Shown here: positions 42,703 through 51,642 of the stretch, in pieces
Layout: the number at the start of each line of letters is the position of its first letter
Position numbering within the stretch: position 1 is the stretch's first letter
Assembly (NCBI GenBank): GCA_030054175.1
Contig: JASGCM010000001.1
Location: 124,001-188,000, forward strand
Length of the DNA: 64,000 nucleotides
Direction: 5' to 3'
Origin: Alphaproteobacteria bacterium
GTDB lineage: Bacteria; Pseudomonadota; Gammaproteobacteria; Burkholderiales; Burkholderiaceae_C
Program-made: the position numbers and the translations under genes
The notes under the pieces: model-generated
What the model saw: only the letters and a program-made list of their open reading frames with translations
Told to the model about the DNA's origin: nothing
Databases searched by the model: none

Positions 42703-43826
42703 AAGCGCTGTCCCGTCAGTCGCTCGTGCTCTTTCTGCGCGAAGCGGTCGGTCATGCCGGCGATGTAGTCTGCGATGGCCCGCGGCCGATCTTCGCGCTG
42801 GGCGAATTCGGCTCGCATCTCCTCGGGTTGTGCCTGGTAAGCTGCGAACAGTTCACGCACCACCTGCTGGGCCAAGTCGGTCATGCGCTGCACCTGAGGA
42901 TGGCGGTAGAGGTGCTGAAATAAAAAGCGCTTCAAACCCACCGACTGCCGGTGCATGTCATCGGTGAAACGCACCAAGGGCTCAACCCGACGGGCTTCGT
43001 CGGCACTGGACACGCCTGAGAGTTTCAACGCATTCTGGGTGGCGGCTACCACGTCGTACACCTGGTCACTGAGCATGCGCCGAATGGCTTCATACAGCCA
43101 TCGACGCGGGGCCAGATGCGGATACTGGGCTCGCACGGTTTGCAAATAGCCTCCGAACAAAGGGGCTTGAGACACCTGATCCAGAGTGAGCAAGCCCGAG
43201 CGCACGCCGTCGTCGATGTCGTGCGCGTTATAAGCAATGCTGTCGGCCAGATTACACAATTGCGACTCGAGGCTGGGTTGGATGCCTTGCAAAAAACGAT
43301 GCGCGACGCCCCCGGGCTCTTGCTGCTCCAAGCGCTGGGCGTTGGCGGTCGAACAGTGTTTGAGCACGCCTTCGCGTGTCTCAAAACACAAGTTCAGGCC
43401 GTCAAACTCGGGGTAGCGGTGCTCTAGCCCATCGACCACGCGCAGGCTTTGCAGGTTGTGCTCAAAGCCACCGTGCGGGGTCATGCAATGGTTCAGGGCG
43501 TCCTGGCCGGCGTGACCGAAGGGCGTGTGCCCCAAATCGTGAGCCAAGGCAACGGCTTCAACCAAGTCTTCTTGCAGTCCCAAGGACCTTGCGATGGAGC
43601 GTCCCAGTTGCGCGACCTCTAGCGAGTGGGTGAGGCGTGTGCGGAACAAATCGCCCTCGTGGTTCAGAAACACCTGGGTCTTGTAGACCAAGCGGCGAAA
43701 GGCGGTGGAGTGGACGATGCGATCGCGATCACGCTGAAACGGGTTGCGCGTGGGCGCCTGGGGCTCGGCATGACGCCGCCCTCGGCTGTGCTCGGGATGA
43801 CTGGCGTATGGGGCCAGAGGGCTCAT
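42696..43826 (-). CDS. dgt: dGTP triphosphohydrolase-like protein (mirror copy)
   Basis: Mirror of 3827-4957, identical HD-domain motifs. Confidence 0.91.
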   Translation of the reverse strand: MSPLAPYASHPEHSRGRRHAEPQAPTRNPFQRDRDRIVHSTAFRRLVYKTQVFLNHEGDLFRTRLTHSLEVAQLGRSIARSLGLQEDLVEAVALAHDLGHTPFGHAGQDALNHCMTPHGGFEHNLQSLRVVDGLEHRYPEFDGLNLCFETREGVLKHCSTANAQRLEQQEPGGVAHRFLQGIQPSLESQLCNLADSIAYNAHDIDDGVRSGLLTLDQVSQAPLFGGYLQTVRAQYPHLAPRRWLYEAIRRMLSDQVYDVVAATQNALKLSGVSSADEARRVEPLVRFTDDMHRQSVGLKRFLFQHLYRHPQVQRMTDLAQQVVRELFAAYQAQPEEMRAEFAQREDRPRAIADYIAGMTDRFAQKEHERLTGQRLW

Positions 43827-43829
43827 GCC

Positions 43830-44912
43830 TCAGCTTCCGCAAGAAGCATCGATGACCTCGGCCACCAGTGCATCCGGAGCCGGACGCACCACCACCCGAC
43901 CAGGGCTATCGATGAGCACGAATTTGATTTGACCATCCTCGGACTTTTTGTCCAAACGCATGTGTTCGATGTAGGCATCGGCTCCTAAAACGGGACCGCG
44001 AACCGGCAGGCCAGCGCGTTCGACCAGCGCTTGCAAACGGGTCACGAAAGCCGCATCGACCAGGCCCAGGCGCAGCGACAAACTCGCCGCCATGAGCATG
44101 CCGCAGCCGACCGCCTCGCCGTGCAACCAGACACCAAAGCCCAAGCCCGCTTCGATGGCGTGACCGAAGGTGTGACCAAAATTCAAGATGGCGCGCAAAC
44201 CAGACTCGCGCTCGTCTTGGCGCACCACGTCCGCCTTGATCTGGCAACTGCGTTGAACGGCATGAGCCAGCGCTTGCATGTCACGTGCGCGCAGCGCATC
44301 GATGTGGGCCTCGATCCAATCGAGGAATGCCATGTCGTAAATGGGGCCGTACTTGATGACCTCGGCCAAACCAGCACTCAACTCGCGCTCAGGCAAGGTG
44401 CGCAGTGTGCTGAGGTCACACACCACACGCACCGGTTGATAGAAGGCGCCAATCATGTTTTTGCCCAAAGGGTGGTTCACGGCGGTCTTGCCGCCCACCG
44501 AGGAATCGACTTGGGCCAACAGCGTGGTGGGCACTTGCACGAAAGGTACGCCGCGCATGAAGCAAGCGGCGGCAAACCCGGTCAGGTCGCCGATGACGCC
44601 GCCACCCAAAGCGAACAGCACGGTCTTGCGATCACAACCCTCGCCCAGCAGCAAATCGAAAACTTTTTGCAGGGTCTGAAACGTTTTATGGGCTTCGCCG
44701 TCAGGCAAGACCAACGTGAGCACGCGGGGGTAATGCGGCGCAATGGCAGCGCGCAGATCGTCTGCATACAAGGGGGCGACGATTTCGTTGCTGACGATCA
44801 CCGCCGTCGCAGCGCGCGGCAGGCCTTGCCACGCCTCGGGGTTTTGGAGCAACCCCTTACCGATCAAAATGGGGTAGCTGCGTTCGTCTAGGTCGATGGT
44901 GAGGGTTTGCAT
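43830..44912 (-). CDS. aroB: 3-dehydroquinate synthase (mirror copy)
   Basis: Mirror of 2741-3823, identical 360 residues. Confidence 0.95.
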   Translation of the reverse strand: MQTLTIDLDERSYPILIGKGLLQNPEAWQGLPRAATAVIVSNEIVAPLYADDLRAAIAPHYPRVLTLVLPDGEAHKTFQTLQKVFDLLLGEGCDRKTVLFALGGGVIGDLTGFAAACFMRGVPFVQVPTTLLAQVDSSVGGKTAVNHPLGKNMIGAFYQPVRVVCDLSTLRTLPERELSAGLAEVIKYGPIYDMAFLDWIEAHIDALRARDMQALAHAVQRSCQIKADVVRQDERESGLRAILNFGHTFGHAIEAGLGFGVWLHGEAVGCGMLMAASLSLRLGLVDAAFVTRLQALVERAGLPVRGPVLGADAYIEHMRLDKKSEDGQIKFVLIDSPGRVVVRPAPDALVAEVIDASCGS

Positions 44913-44918
44913 AGGCTT

Positions 44919-45425
44919 TCAGGTGGCCGGGGCCACGCAGCGCAGAATTTGATTGACCAGGCCCGAGATGTTGGGCTTGTGCGATTCGATGATATGGTGC
45001 GCCACCTCGGTGTACAAGGGGTCGCGTTGGGCGAGCAATTCGCGCAGTCGGCCCAGAGGGTCGGCCACTTGCAAGAGCGGGCGCACTTTGTCGTGGCGCA
45101 ATCGACGGTAAATTTCTTCCGGCGTGGCGCGCAGGTAAAAGACCCGGGTGCGCTGGCGCAGGACCTCCCGATTGTGAGGCCGCAGCACGACGCCGCCACC
45201 GGTCGAGAGTACGCCCGGGTGATGGCGTGTGAGTTCATCCAAGGTTTGGGCTTCCAGGTCGCGAAAGCGGTCTTCACCCTCGCGCTCGAAGAACTCTCGG
45301 ATGGAAAAGCCGAGCTTGGACTCGATGACCTGATCGGCATCGATAAAGGGCAAGTCGAGTCGGCGCGCCAACTGACGCCCGACCGTGGACTTGCCACTTC
45401 CGGGCAAACCAACCAGAGCCAACAA
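44919..45425 (-). CDS. aroK: Shikimate kinase (mirror copy)
   Basis: Mirror of 2228-2734 using the same TTG start; in-frame alternatives are at 45455 (GTG) and 45494 (ATG). Confidence 0.88.
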   Translation of the reverse strand: MLALVGLPGSGKSTVGRQLARRLDLPFIDADQVIESKLGFSIREFFEREGEDRFRDLEAQTLDELTRHHPGVLSTGGGVVLRPHNREVLRQRTRVFYLRATPEEIYRRLRHDKVRPLLQVADPLGRLRELLAQRDPLYTEVAHHIIESHKPNISGLVNQILRCVAPAT

Positions 45426-45477
45426 GGGATGTCCTTTCCGACCAAATGAAACCACACAGGGCCTGTGGATGCACCGA

Positions 45478-46794
45478 TCATGGTGCACCCGCATGTGTTG
45501 GCCCAATGGGTAGCATTTTAGGCGTGATGAAGATCAGTAACTCTTGGCGCTGGCGCCTTTGTTGCGTGCGCCCGAAAAGACGCCCTAGCCAACCCTCGGT
45601 CAATCCCGGTATCTGGTGGCGCTGGTCGTTGTGGTCGTCAATGTAAATGCCGCCGATGATCAGGGTCCCGCCATCGGGCACACGCACCTGAGTTTGCAAG
45701 CGCTTGGTGTCGATGGCGTAACCATTGCCGGTGAGTTCGCCCACGCTGTCGCGTCGTAAATCCAGATCCAGATGGATTTCACCCTCGGGTGTGATTTGCG
45801 GCACCACATCCAGACGCAACTCGGCTTTGCGAAAGGCGATGGTGTGGCTGTTGCCGGCGCTTGAGCCCACTTGATACGGCAGTTCTGTGCCTTGCTCAAT
45901 GATGGCGCGGGTCTGGTCAGCGGTGATCAGGCTGGGGGTGGCGACCAGCTTGCCCTGTCCGCGCTCTTGGAGGGCGGAAATCTCGGCCCAAACTCGTCCA
46001 GTCTGGCCTGGCCCCAGCAACGATAGGGCCGCACGCGCCGGGGACAAGCCCGACAACGGCACCGCCGACCAGTCCAGCGCCCAGCGGTCACCGGGCGTTT
46101 GCAGGCGTGCGCCGAGTGACTGACCAAAACCTTCGGTGGCCTCGACGATGCGGGCCTCGATTTGCACCTGACGTTGGGGGACGTCGAGTTGAGCGACCCA
46201 CTGGGCGATGCGCTCTTGCACCTCGGCAGTGTCGAGCACCACCAAGTGGTTGGTGCGTGAATCGGCCATGGCTTGGCCTCGTGGACTCAGCCAGCGGGAA
46301 CTGCTGGCGCCGGCGCGCGCACCCCCCGTGGCCACGCCGGCACCGCTGAGTCTGGATGCGGTATCGGCATGCACGGCACGGCCTTGGAGTTGATCGAGCC
46401 AGTCCAAAGCGCGGCCATGGTGCAGCCGGTAGCTGCGCAACACCAGTTCTTGGCGCAACAGCTGCAAGGCCAGAACCTCTTGACGACCTTTTTCCTGGAC
46501 CAGCCATTCGGCCTGAGTCCCCACCCACCAAACTTGGTCTTGAGACACCAAGACCAAGCCGCGTGCCTGCGCCAAGGCTCGCATGGCACTCAGGCCATCG
46601 GTCTGGTGCAATTGCAGGCTGACGCTGCCTTTGACGCCTTCGGTGAGCACCAAATTGATGCCCGACTGGTGGGCCAGCACGCGCAAGGCGCTGGCGGTGT
46701 CGATGGCATGAAAATCGATGTCAAAGGGGACAGATTGGGCCCCAACGGCAGACCCAGTGACCCATAAAGCCCCCATCACCACCACGCGCTTCAT
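45478..46794 (-). CDS. pilQ: Short PilQ secretin (mirror copy)
   Basis: Mirror of 859-2175. In this arm its upstream operon partners are complete, so this copy shows the native operon: PilMN-like, PilOP-like, PilQ, AroK, AroB. Confidence 0.86.
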   Translation of the reverse strand: MKRVVVMGALWVTGSAVGAQSVPFDIDFHAIDTASALRVLAHQSGINLVLTEGVKGSVSLQLHQTDGLSAMRALAQARGLVLVSQDQVWWVGTQAEWLVQEKGRQEVLALQLLRQELVLRSYRLHHGRALDWLDQLQGRAVHADTASRLSGAGVATGGARAGASSSRWLSPRGQAMADSRTNHLVVLDTAEVQERIAQWVAQLDVPQRQVQIEARIVEATEGFGQSLGARLQTPGDRWALDWSAVPLSGLSPARAALSLLGPGQTGRVWAEISALQERGQGKLVATPSLITADQTRAIIEQGTELPYQVGSSAGNSHTIAFRKAELRLDVVPQITPEGEIHLDLDLRRDSVGELTGNGYAIDTKRLQTQVRVPDGGTLIIGGIYIDDHNDQRHQIPGLTEGWLGRLFGRTQQRRQRQELLIFITPKMLPIGPTHAGAP

Positions 46795-47639
46795 GGTGCC
46801 TCGCTCCCGATGGCAGTTTGGGCAAGCCGAGGTCGCACCCACTGCGTCCGCCCTGCCACAGTCAAGCGCACTTGAGCGCGTTCGATGGTTTGTACCCGAG
46901 CGCCCTCGGGCCCGACGCGATCACCCACGCGCAGTAACAATACCTGCTGCTGCCAAGCCACCCATGCCTGAGGGTTGGGGTCGTGTGCGACGGCAATCAG
47001 GTGCAGATGTTCGGGGCGTGCGGCAGTCAATAAAGACGCCGCTGAAGCGCCTGCGACCCACAACCGGGCTTGTTGACGCCGCAACACGTCTGGGTCAAAA
47101 ACCGCCGAAGCACCCAAAGCACGCAAGTGGGTCTGAAGTAGCGGTCGTTCGGGCAACACCTCAGGCGCCTTTGCCTGCCGCCACACGCCGCGCCACTCGA
47201 AACGCCAGAGACCCGGGGATTCGAATTGCAGGTTCAGGGCTTCGGGAGCCATGTGCGGACTGTCAATGGCCAAGGCTTCGAGCGCAGCCAACCCCGGCCC
47301 CATGGCGCCGCTAAAGCGCCAGACCAAGCGCACTTCGGTTTGTCCGGCGCGTTGCGACCCCAGGGTCAGGCTTTGGTGGCTGAGACCGTGCCAGGCCAAT
47401 AGGCGCCGCAAAGCAGCTTCATCAGGCCAAGGCGCGGGGGCCAGGGGGACTGGTCGCGACTTGGCTCCGGCATGGGCCGCCGAGCCCAAAGGCATGGCCC
47501 TGCCAAGGACCTCAGACTGGGGCAGGCCCGTGCCCAGCCAATGCGTGGGGTCCAGCCAACCCATGGCGGCGTAGAGCCCCAGCAAACACACCCATGGAAT
47601 GAGCCACCCATTGCGGGCCAGAAGCGCCAGTGGGCTCAT
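46791..47639 (-). CDS. PilO/PilP-like protein (mirror copy)
   Basis: Mirror of 14-862. A longer in-frame extension to 47783 exists but runs antiphase through the upstream gene. The ATG at 47639 has an AGGAG site and overlaps the upstream stop, so the 282-residue form is preferred. Confidence 0.58.
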   Translation of the reverse strand: MSPLALLARNGWLIPWVCLLGLYAAMGWLDPTHWLGTGLPQSEVLGRAMPLGSAAHAGAKSRPVPLAPAPWPDEAALRRLLAWHGLSHQSLTLGSQRAGQTEVRLVWRFSGAMGPGLAALEALAIDSPHMAPEALNLQFESPGLWRFEWRGVWRQAKAPEVLPERPLLQTHLRALGASAVFDPDVLRRQQARLWVAGASAASLLTAARPEHLHLIAVAHDPNPQAWVAWQQQVLLLRVGDRVGPEGARVQTIERAQVRLTVAGRTQWVRPRLAQTAIGSEAP

Positions 47640-48592
47640 GGTGACTCCTGGTTGGTGCCAGTCAGGCTCCAACGGGCACGAAAACGCCAAGCCGGCCAGC
47701 CCCATTCGGGCTCGGGTGGCCACACCCCGGGAGCAGACTCCAACAGTTGCGAGGTCCCACCAAACGAGGCCCATTGCCACCATGGCTGGACGTCGGACTC
47801 GTGGCTGGCCACCCCTTGCACTGTCCAGGCACCATCGGCATAGCGCAGGGCTTGCCAGAACTGCGGCGCGGCCATGGTGTCGGTCTGCCCCAAGACCTGG
47901 GCCAAAGACTGCAGCGGCCGCAGCGATTCAGATTGCCACATGGCCCACTGCCGGGTGCGTTGCACCTGCTCGACCTGCACGGCCCGCTCGCGCTCGCGCA
48001 GCAGACGTTGCTGTTCGGCCTGGCGGTCTTGCTCGGCTTGCGCCGAGGCCAGCGCACGCTGCTCTTGTATCCAAGGCCTGATGCCCCACTGCAAGGCGCT
48101 GTGCACACAGACGCAAACCAGCGCCGATACGCATGTGAGGGCCACAGGGCCAGGCCAGCGCAACGACCCGGGCGCGGAAACCTCTGCATTGGCCCATGCG
48201 CGCTGCGCTTGCGGCCAGATTTCGGTCAAATCTTGGACCGCCTCCATGGCTGTGGCCCCTGCCCAGGTCAAGCCTTCTTCGCGCGCCAGGGCTCGCCAAG
48301 GCGGCAGCCGACGTCTGCGACCAGGCCACCAACTCAAGTTCTGCCCCTTGGGGGCTGGAGCCCAGCACAGGCACAAGGGGGGTGGCGTGCCCCAATGCTC
48401 ACGCAAAGCCAGTTGCAGGGCTGGCGACCATAGATCGGTAGGGAATGCGACGGGTGGAAGCGAGTCAGGCCAGGCTTGCTCGGTCAGCGCCATGTCTGTA
48501 CCACGCCAGCCCAAGGCCCAACCCGGGGCGGCGCACACCAGGCACAACACAGGTGCGATGGGTGTTTCTTGCGGGACCAAATCGTGCGTCAT
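47636..48592 (-). CDS. PilM/PilN-like (GspL-like) type IV pilus assembly protein
   Basis: First gene of the pil operon, divergent from mrcA. Seen in 318 residues (ATG 48592; a TTG at 48604 is also in frame): a cytoplasmic N-terminal region of about 145 residues rich in Trp/Pro, one membrane segment (about 148-170, PVALTCVSALVCVCVHSAL), a charged coiled coil (about 178-215, AQAEQDRQAEQQRLLRERER) and a C-terminal periplasmic domain. This architecture is that of GspL, or of PilM joined to PilN. No clear actin-like ATP-binding motif is visible in the N-terminal part, so a degenerate PilM is only a possibility. The stop overlaps the next gene (ATGA). The 123-base gap to mrcA must hold both divergent promoters, but I see no convincing boxes. 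Confidence 0.5.
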   Translation of the reverse strand: MTHDLVPQETPIAPVLCLVCAAPGWALGWRGTDMALTEQAWPDSLPPVAFPTDLWSPALQLALREHWGTPPPLCLCWAPAPKGQNLSWWPGRRRRLPPWRALAREEGLTWAGATAMEAVQDLTEIWPQAQRAWANAEVSAPGSLRWPGPVALTCVSALVCVCVHSALQWGIRPWIQEQRALASAQAEQDRQAEQQRLLRERERAVQVEQVQRTRQWAMWQSESLRPLQSLAQVLGQTDTMAAPQFWQALRYADGAWTVQGVASHESDVQPWWQWASFGGTSQLLESAPGVWPPEPEWGWPAWRFRARWSLTGTNQESP

Positions 48593-48715
48593 GTTCGTGG
48601 GCAATGAAAGTTAGAATGAGATTGCAGCACGGCATGGGTTTCGGCCCAAGGAAACTGCGTTAGTTTTCACAATAGATTTCACTGAAACTCGAGACGTTCA
48701 GCCCCCAATCACCCG

Positions 48716-51079
48716 ATGGCCACCCCAAAACCCACCCCCTCGACGCCCCAACCCGAATCCGGCTTGGGCACCTTGCTGTTGAAGGCATCGGCCTGGGCAT
48801 TGGGTTTGCTGGCAGCGGGTGCTCTCGCCTTGGCGGCCTTGGTGGCAGTGGCGTTGGCCATGGCCTATCCGCAACTGCCCGATGTGTCGGACATGAGCGA
48901 TTACCGGCCCAAGTTGTCGATGCGGATCTATTCGGCCGACGGCAAGCAGATTGGTGAATTTGGCGAGGAACGGCGCAACTTCGTTCCCTTCAAAGAAATC
49001 CCGCAAGTGATGAAGGACGCGGTGCTGGCCATCGAGGATGCCCGTTTTTATCAGCACGGTGGCGTCGATTACATCGGCTTGATGCGTGCCAGTCTGGCCA
49101 ACCTGGGTCGCGCCAAGAGCCAGGGGGCTTCCACCATCACCATGCAGGTAGCGCGCAACGTCTATTTGTCTTCGGAGAAAACCTTCACCCGCAAGATCTA
49201 TGAGATTTTGTTGACGCTGAAACTCGAGCATCTGCTGACCAAAGACCAGATTTTCGAGATTTACCTGAACCAGATTTACCTGGGCCAGCGCGCCTATGGA
49301 TTCGCCTCGGCGGCCGAGACCTATTTTGGCAAACCACTCAAAGAGCTCAGCATCGCCGAAGCCGCGATGCTGGCGGGCTTGCCCAAAGCACCTTCGGCCT
49401 ACAACCCTGTCAGCAACCCCAAGCGCGCGCGCATTCGCCAGCTCTACATCATCGAGCGCATGTATGACAACGGCTTCATCACCAAAGCACAAGCCTTGTC
49501 GGCGAAAAATGAGCCCCTGCGGCTGCGCAACAGCGCACAGACCCAGCAAACGCATGCCGAATTCGTCGCCGAGATGGTGCGTCAGTTGATGTTCGCTCAA
49601 TACGGCGCCGACATCTACACCCGAGGCCTGCAGGTACACACCACTGTGCGCGCCGATGAGCAAGAGGCCGCTTACCAGGCGCTGCGTCGAGGCATCTTGG
49701 ACTACGAGCAGCGCCAACACTACCGTGGCCCAGAAAAATTCTTGAACTTGCCAGCCAAGCCCGAAGAGCGAGAAGACGTGATCGATGACGCGCTGATCGA
49801 CCAGGGCGACAAGGGCGATTTGCTGGCTGCGGTGGTGGTAGAGGTCAGCCCAAAAAAAGTGGTGGTGGCGCGTCACAACAACGAATTCATAGACATCACC
49901 GGCGATGGGCTCAAGCCTGTGCAGTCGGGCCTGGCCGACAATGCGCCGCCCAATATCAAGTTGCGTCCCGGCGCTATGGTGCGCATATTGAAGTCGTCCA
50001 AAGGGCACTATGACATCACCCAACTGCCCGAAGTCGAGGGGGCCTTCATCGCCATAGACCCGCGCGACGGCGCCATCCGCGCCTTGGTGGGCGGATTTGA
50101 TTTCTATAAAAACAAATTCAACCACGTGACCCAGGCCTGGCGCCAGCCCGGCTCAGCCTTCAAACCCTTCATCTATTCCGCCGCGCTGGAAAAGGGCTTC
50201 ACGCCCAGCACCGTCATCAACGATTCACCGCTGTTTTTTGATGCCAGTGTGACCGGCAGCCAGCCTTGGGAGCCGAAGAACTACGACGGTAAATTCGACG
50301 GCCCGATGTCGATGCGCACGGCATTGGCGAAGTCGAAAAACATGGTCTCGATTCGGGTCCTGCAATCGGTGGGCGCGAAAAATGCTCAGCAATGGGTGAC
50401 TCACTTTGGATTTGACGCCGAACGTCACCCGCCCTACCTGACGATGGCGCTCGGAGCAGGCTCAGTCACGCCGCTGCAAATGGCGGTGGGCTACTCGGTG
50501 TTCGCCAACGGCGGTTTTCGCGTCAACCCCTACCTGATCACCAAAGTCACCGACAACACCGGCAAGGTGCTGCACCAGTTCATGCCCATCGAACAGGAAG
50601 ACTCGCAACGCGCCATCGACGCGCGCAATGCGTTCCTAATGAGCCAGTTGCTGCAAGAGGTGACGCGCTCGGGCACGGCGGCGCGTGCTCAGGCCACTTT
50701 GCAACGCTCTGACTTATACGGTAAGACCGGCACCACCAATGACGCCATGGACGCCTGGTTCGCTGGATACACCCCCACGCTGGCGGCGGTGACATGGATC
50801 GGCTACGACTCCCCACGCAAACTGGGCGACCGGGAGACCGGCGGCGGCCTGAGTCTGCCGGTGTGGATCCAGTTCATGCAACACGCCCTCAAAGGCGTGC
50901 CGGTGACGCAAATGGCCGCCCCCGAGGGGGTGGTCTACTCCGGCGGCGAATGGTACTACAAGGAGTATGTGCGCGACGCCGGCGTGGTGTCGCTGGGCGT
51001 GGGCAACGCCAAAGACAGCGAGCGAGACATGCCCCCCGCAGACGAGAAAAAACGCATCCTCGATCTGTTCAGGAATTGA
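48716..51079 (+). CDS. mrcA: Penicillin-binding protein 1A (bifunctional transglycosylase/transpeptidase)
   Basis: Polymerises and cross-links peptidoglycan in the periplasm. The 787-residue protein has a Pro-rich cytoplasmic start, one membrane helix (about 22-50), a GT51 domain with catalytic Glu107 in AIEDARFYQHGG and the QGASTITMQVARN block, a linker, and a transpeptidase domain with SxxK Ser480-Ala-Phe-Lys483, SKN near residue 541 and Lys670-Thr-Gly672. Divergent orientation to the pil operon is the classical ponA-pilM arrangement. The stop lies 3 bases from the cyaY stop (convergent). Confidence 0.97.
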   Translation: MATPKPTPSTPQPESGLGTLLLKASAWALGLLAAGALALAALVAVALAMAYPQLPDVSDMSDYRPKLSMRIYSADGKQIGEFGEERRNFVPFKEIPQVMKDAVLAIEDARFYQHGGVDYIGLMRASLANLGRAKSQGASTITMQVARNVYLSSEKTFTRKIYEILLTLKLEHLLTKDQIFEIYLNQIYLGQRAYGFASAAETYFGKPLKELSIAEAAMLAGLPKAPSAYNPVSNPKRARIRQLYIIERMYDNGFITKAQALSAKNEPLRLRNSAQTQQTHAEFVAEMVRQLMFAQYGADIYTRGLQVHTTVRADEQEAAYQALRRGILDYEQRQHYRGPEKFLNLPAKPEEREDVIDDALIDQGDKGDLLAAVVVEVSPKKVVVARHNNEFIDITGDGLKPVQSGLADNAPPNIKLRPGAMVRILKSSKGHYDITQLPEVEGAFIAIDPRDGAIRALVGGFDFYKNKFNHVTQAWRQPGSAFKPFIYSAALEKGFTPSTVINDSPLFFDASVTGSQPWEPKNYDGKFDGPMSMRTALAKSKNMVSIRVLQSVGAKNAQQWVTHFGFDAERHPPYLTMALGAGSVTPLQMAVGYSVFANGGFRVNPYLITKVTDNTGKVLHQFMPIEQEDSQRAIDARNAFLMSQLLQEVTRSGTAARAQATLQRSDLYGKTGTTNDAMDAWFAGYTPTLAAVTWIGYDSPRKLGDRETGGGLSLPVWIQFMQHALKGVPVTQMAAPEGVVYSGGEWYYKEYVRDAGVVSLGVGNAKDSERDMPPADEKKRILDLFRN

Positions 51080-51082
51080 ATT

Positions 51083-51412
51083 TCAGGCAGAAAAGGTCAA
51101 TTCCATGACAGCATGAGAGCTGGCATCTTGGCTCAGGCGACTCCAAAAGTCGGGGCCACCTTTGGTATCGGCCCATTGCCCAGCAGCGTATTTGTAGTGG
51201 TAACCGCCATGTCGGGTGGCCAGCCACACCTCTTGCAGCGGCTTTTGCAGGTTGACAACGATCTGGCTGCGATCCGGGAAAACCAAAGTAACCATACCGC
51301 CAACGCGCTGGTTGTCAATGTCGGCGTCGCTGCCCTCGTTGAACTGGTCGCATTGCTGCTCAAGTCGACGCAACAAGTCCTCAGCCAGGTTGAGGTATTC
51401 AAGATCGTTCAT
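51083..51412 (-). CDS. cyaY: Iron-sulfur assembly protein CyaY (frataxin)
   Basis: Bacterial frataxin that regulates iron-sulfur cluster assembly on IscS. The 109 residues show an acidic first helix (DLEYLNLAEDLLRRLEQQCDQ), then VTLVFPDRSQIVVNLQKPLQEVWLATRHGGYHYKY, the conserved frataxin sheet, and a closing DFWSRLSQDAS helix. It is divergent from lptM with only 23 bases between the starts. Confidence 0.94.
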   Translation of the reverse strand: MNDLEYLNLAEDLLRRLEQQCDQFNEGSDADIDNQRVGGMVTLVFPDRSQIVVNLQKPLQEVWLATRHGGYHYKYAAGQWADTKGGPDFWSRLSQDASSHAVMELTFSA

Positions 51413-51435
51413 GGGATGCCGCTTACAATTTTGTC

Positions 51436-51642
51436 ATGTGGGGTCAAATTCTATTCAAGCGCACCGCCCTTGCCGTTGGCATGGTTACTGTCTGCGCCGC
51501 CTGCGGACAAAAAGGCCCGCTGTATCTGCCCAACGACCCCGAGTCGCGTGATCGCGCGACCCTGCCCCAGGTGCTGCTGCCTACCCTGCCCGGATCATCC
51601 AACCCACCCCCTCCCAGCGCACCCCCGCGCGAGTCGCCATGA
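51436..51642 (+). CDS. lptM: LPS-assembly-associated small lipoprotein LptM (YifL)
   Basis: A 68-residue lipoprotein: hydrophobic leader, probable lipidated Cys23 (C-A-A-C), then GQKGPLYLP, the motif of LptM/YifL, and a Pro/Ser-rich tail. LptM assists maturation of the LptDE translocon in E. coli. A TACAAT hexamer at 51424-51429 lies so close to the ATG that a leaderless or very short-leader mRNA is possible. It overlaps the lysA start, the usual lptM-lysA pair. Confidence 0.85.
   Translation: MWGQILFKRTALAVGMVTVCAACGQKGPLYLPNDPESRDRATLPQVLLPTLPGSSNPPPPSAPPRESP

Larger units (their letters stand above)
1..47652. repeat. Giant spacer-less inverted repeat (two 23,826-base arms)
   Basis: Bases 1-23826 and 23827-47652 read as reverse complements: position x pairs with 47653-x. 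I checked the outer ends, the axis, several REP sites, and the paired coordinates and translations of every gene, including the 1561-residue gltB product; no difference was found. The axis falls between 23826 and 23827 inside ATGCAT. The left arm reaches base 1, so the repeat may extend outside the window. Bacteria generally do not tolerate perfect palindromes of this size because of hairpin cleavage by SbcCD, so an assembly or amplification artefact is the favoured reading. Confidence 0.97.

Noticed and set aside
1-47652. Recent biological duplication of more than 20 genes
   Set aside because: No difference between copies was found and there is no spacer; a sequencing or assembly origin is simpler. 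It is kept only as an alternative within the finding.
48593-48715. Divergent promoters for mrcA and the pil operon
   Set aside because: They must exist, but no pair of -35/-10 boxes with acceptable spacing stood out, so none was annotated.
48698-50125. 475-residue open frame antisense to mrcA
   Set aside because: Shadow of mrcA; Gln/His/Val-rich with no recognisable domain.
51438-51450. Half-REP at the lptM start (GGGGTCAAATT)
   Set aside because: Only a short partial match that encodes part of a normal lipoprotein leader; probably chance.
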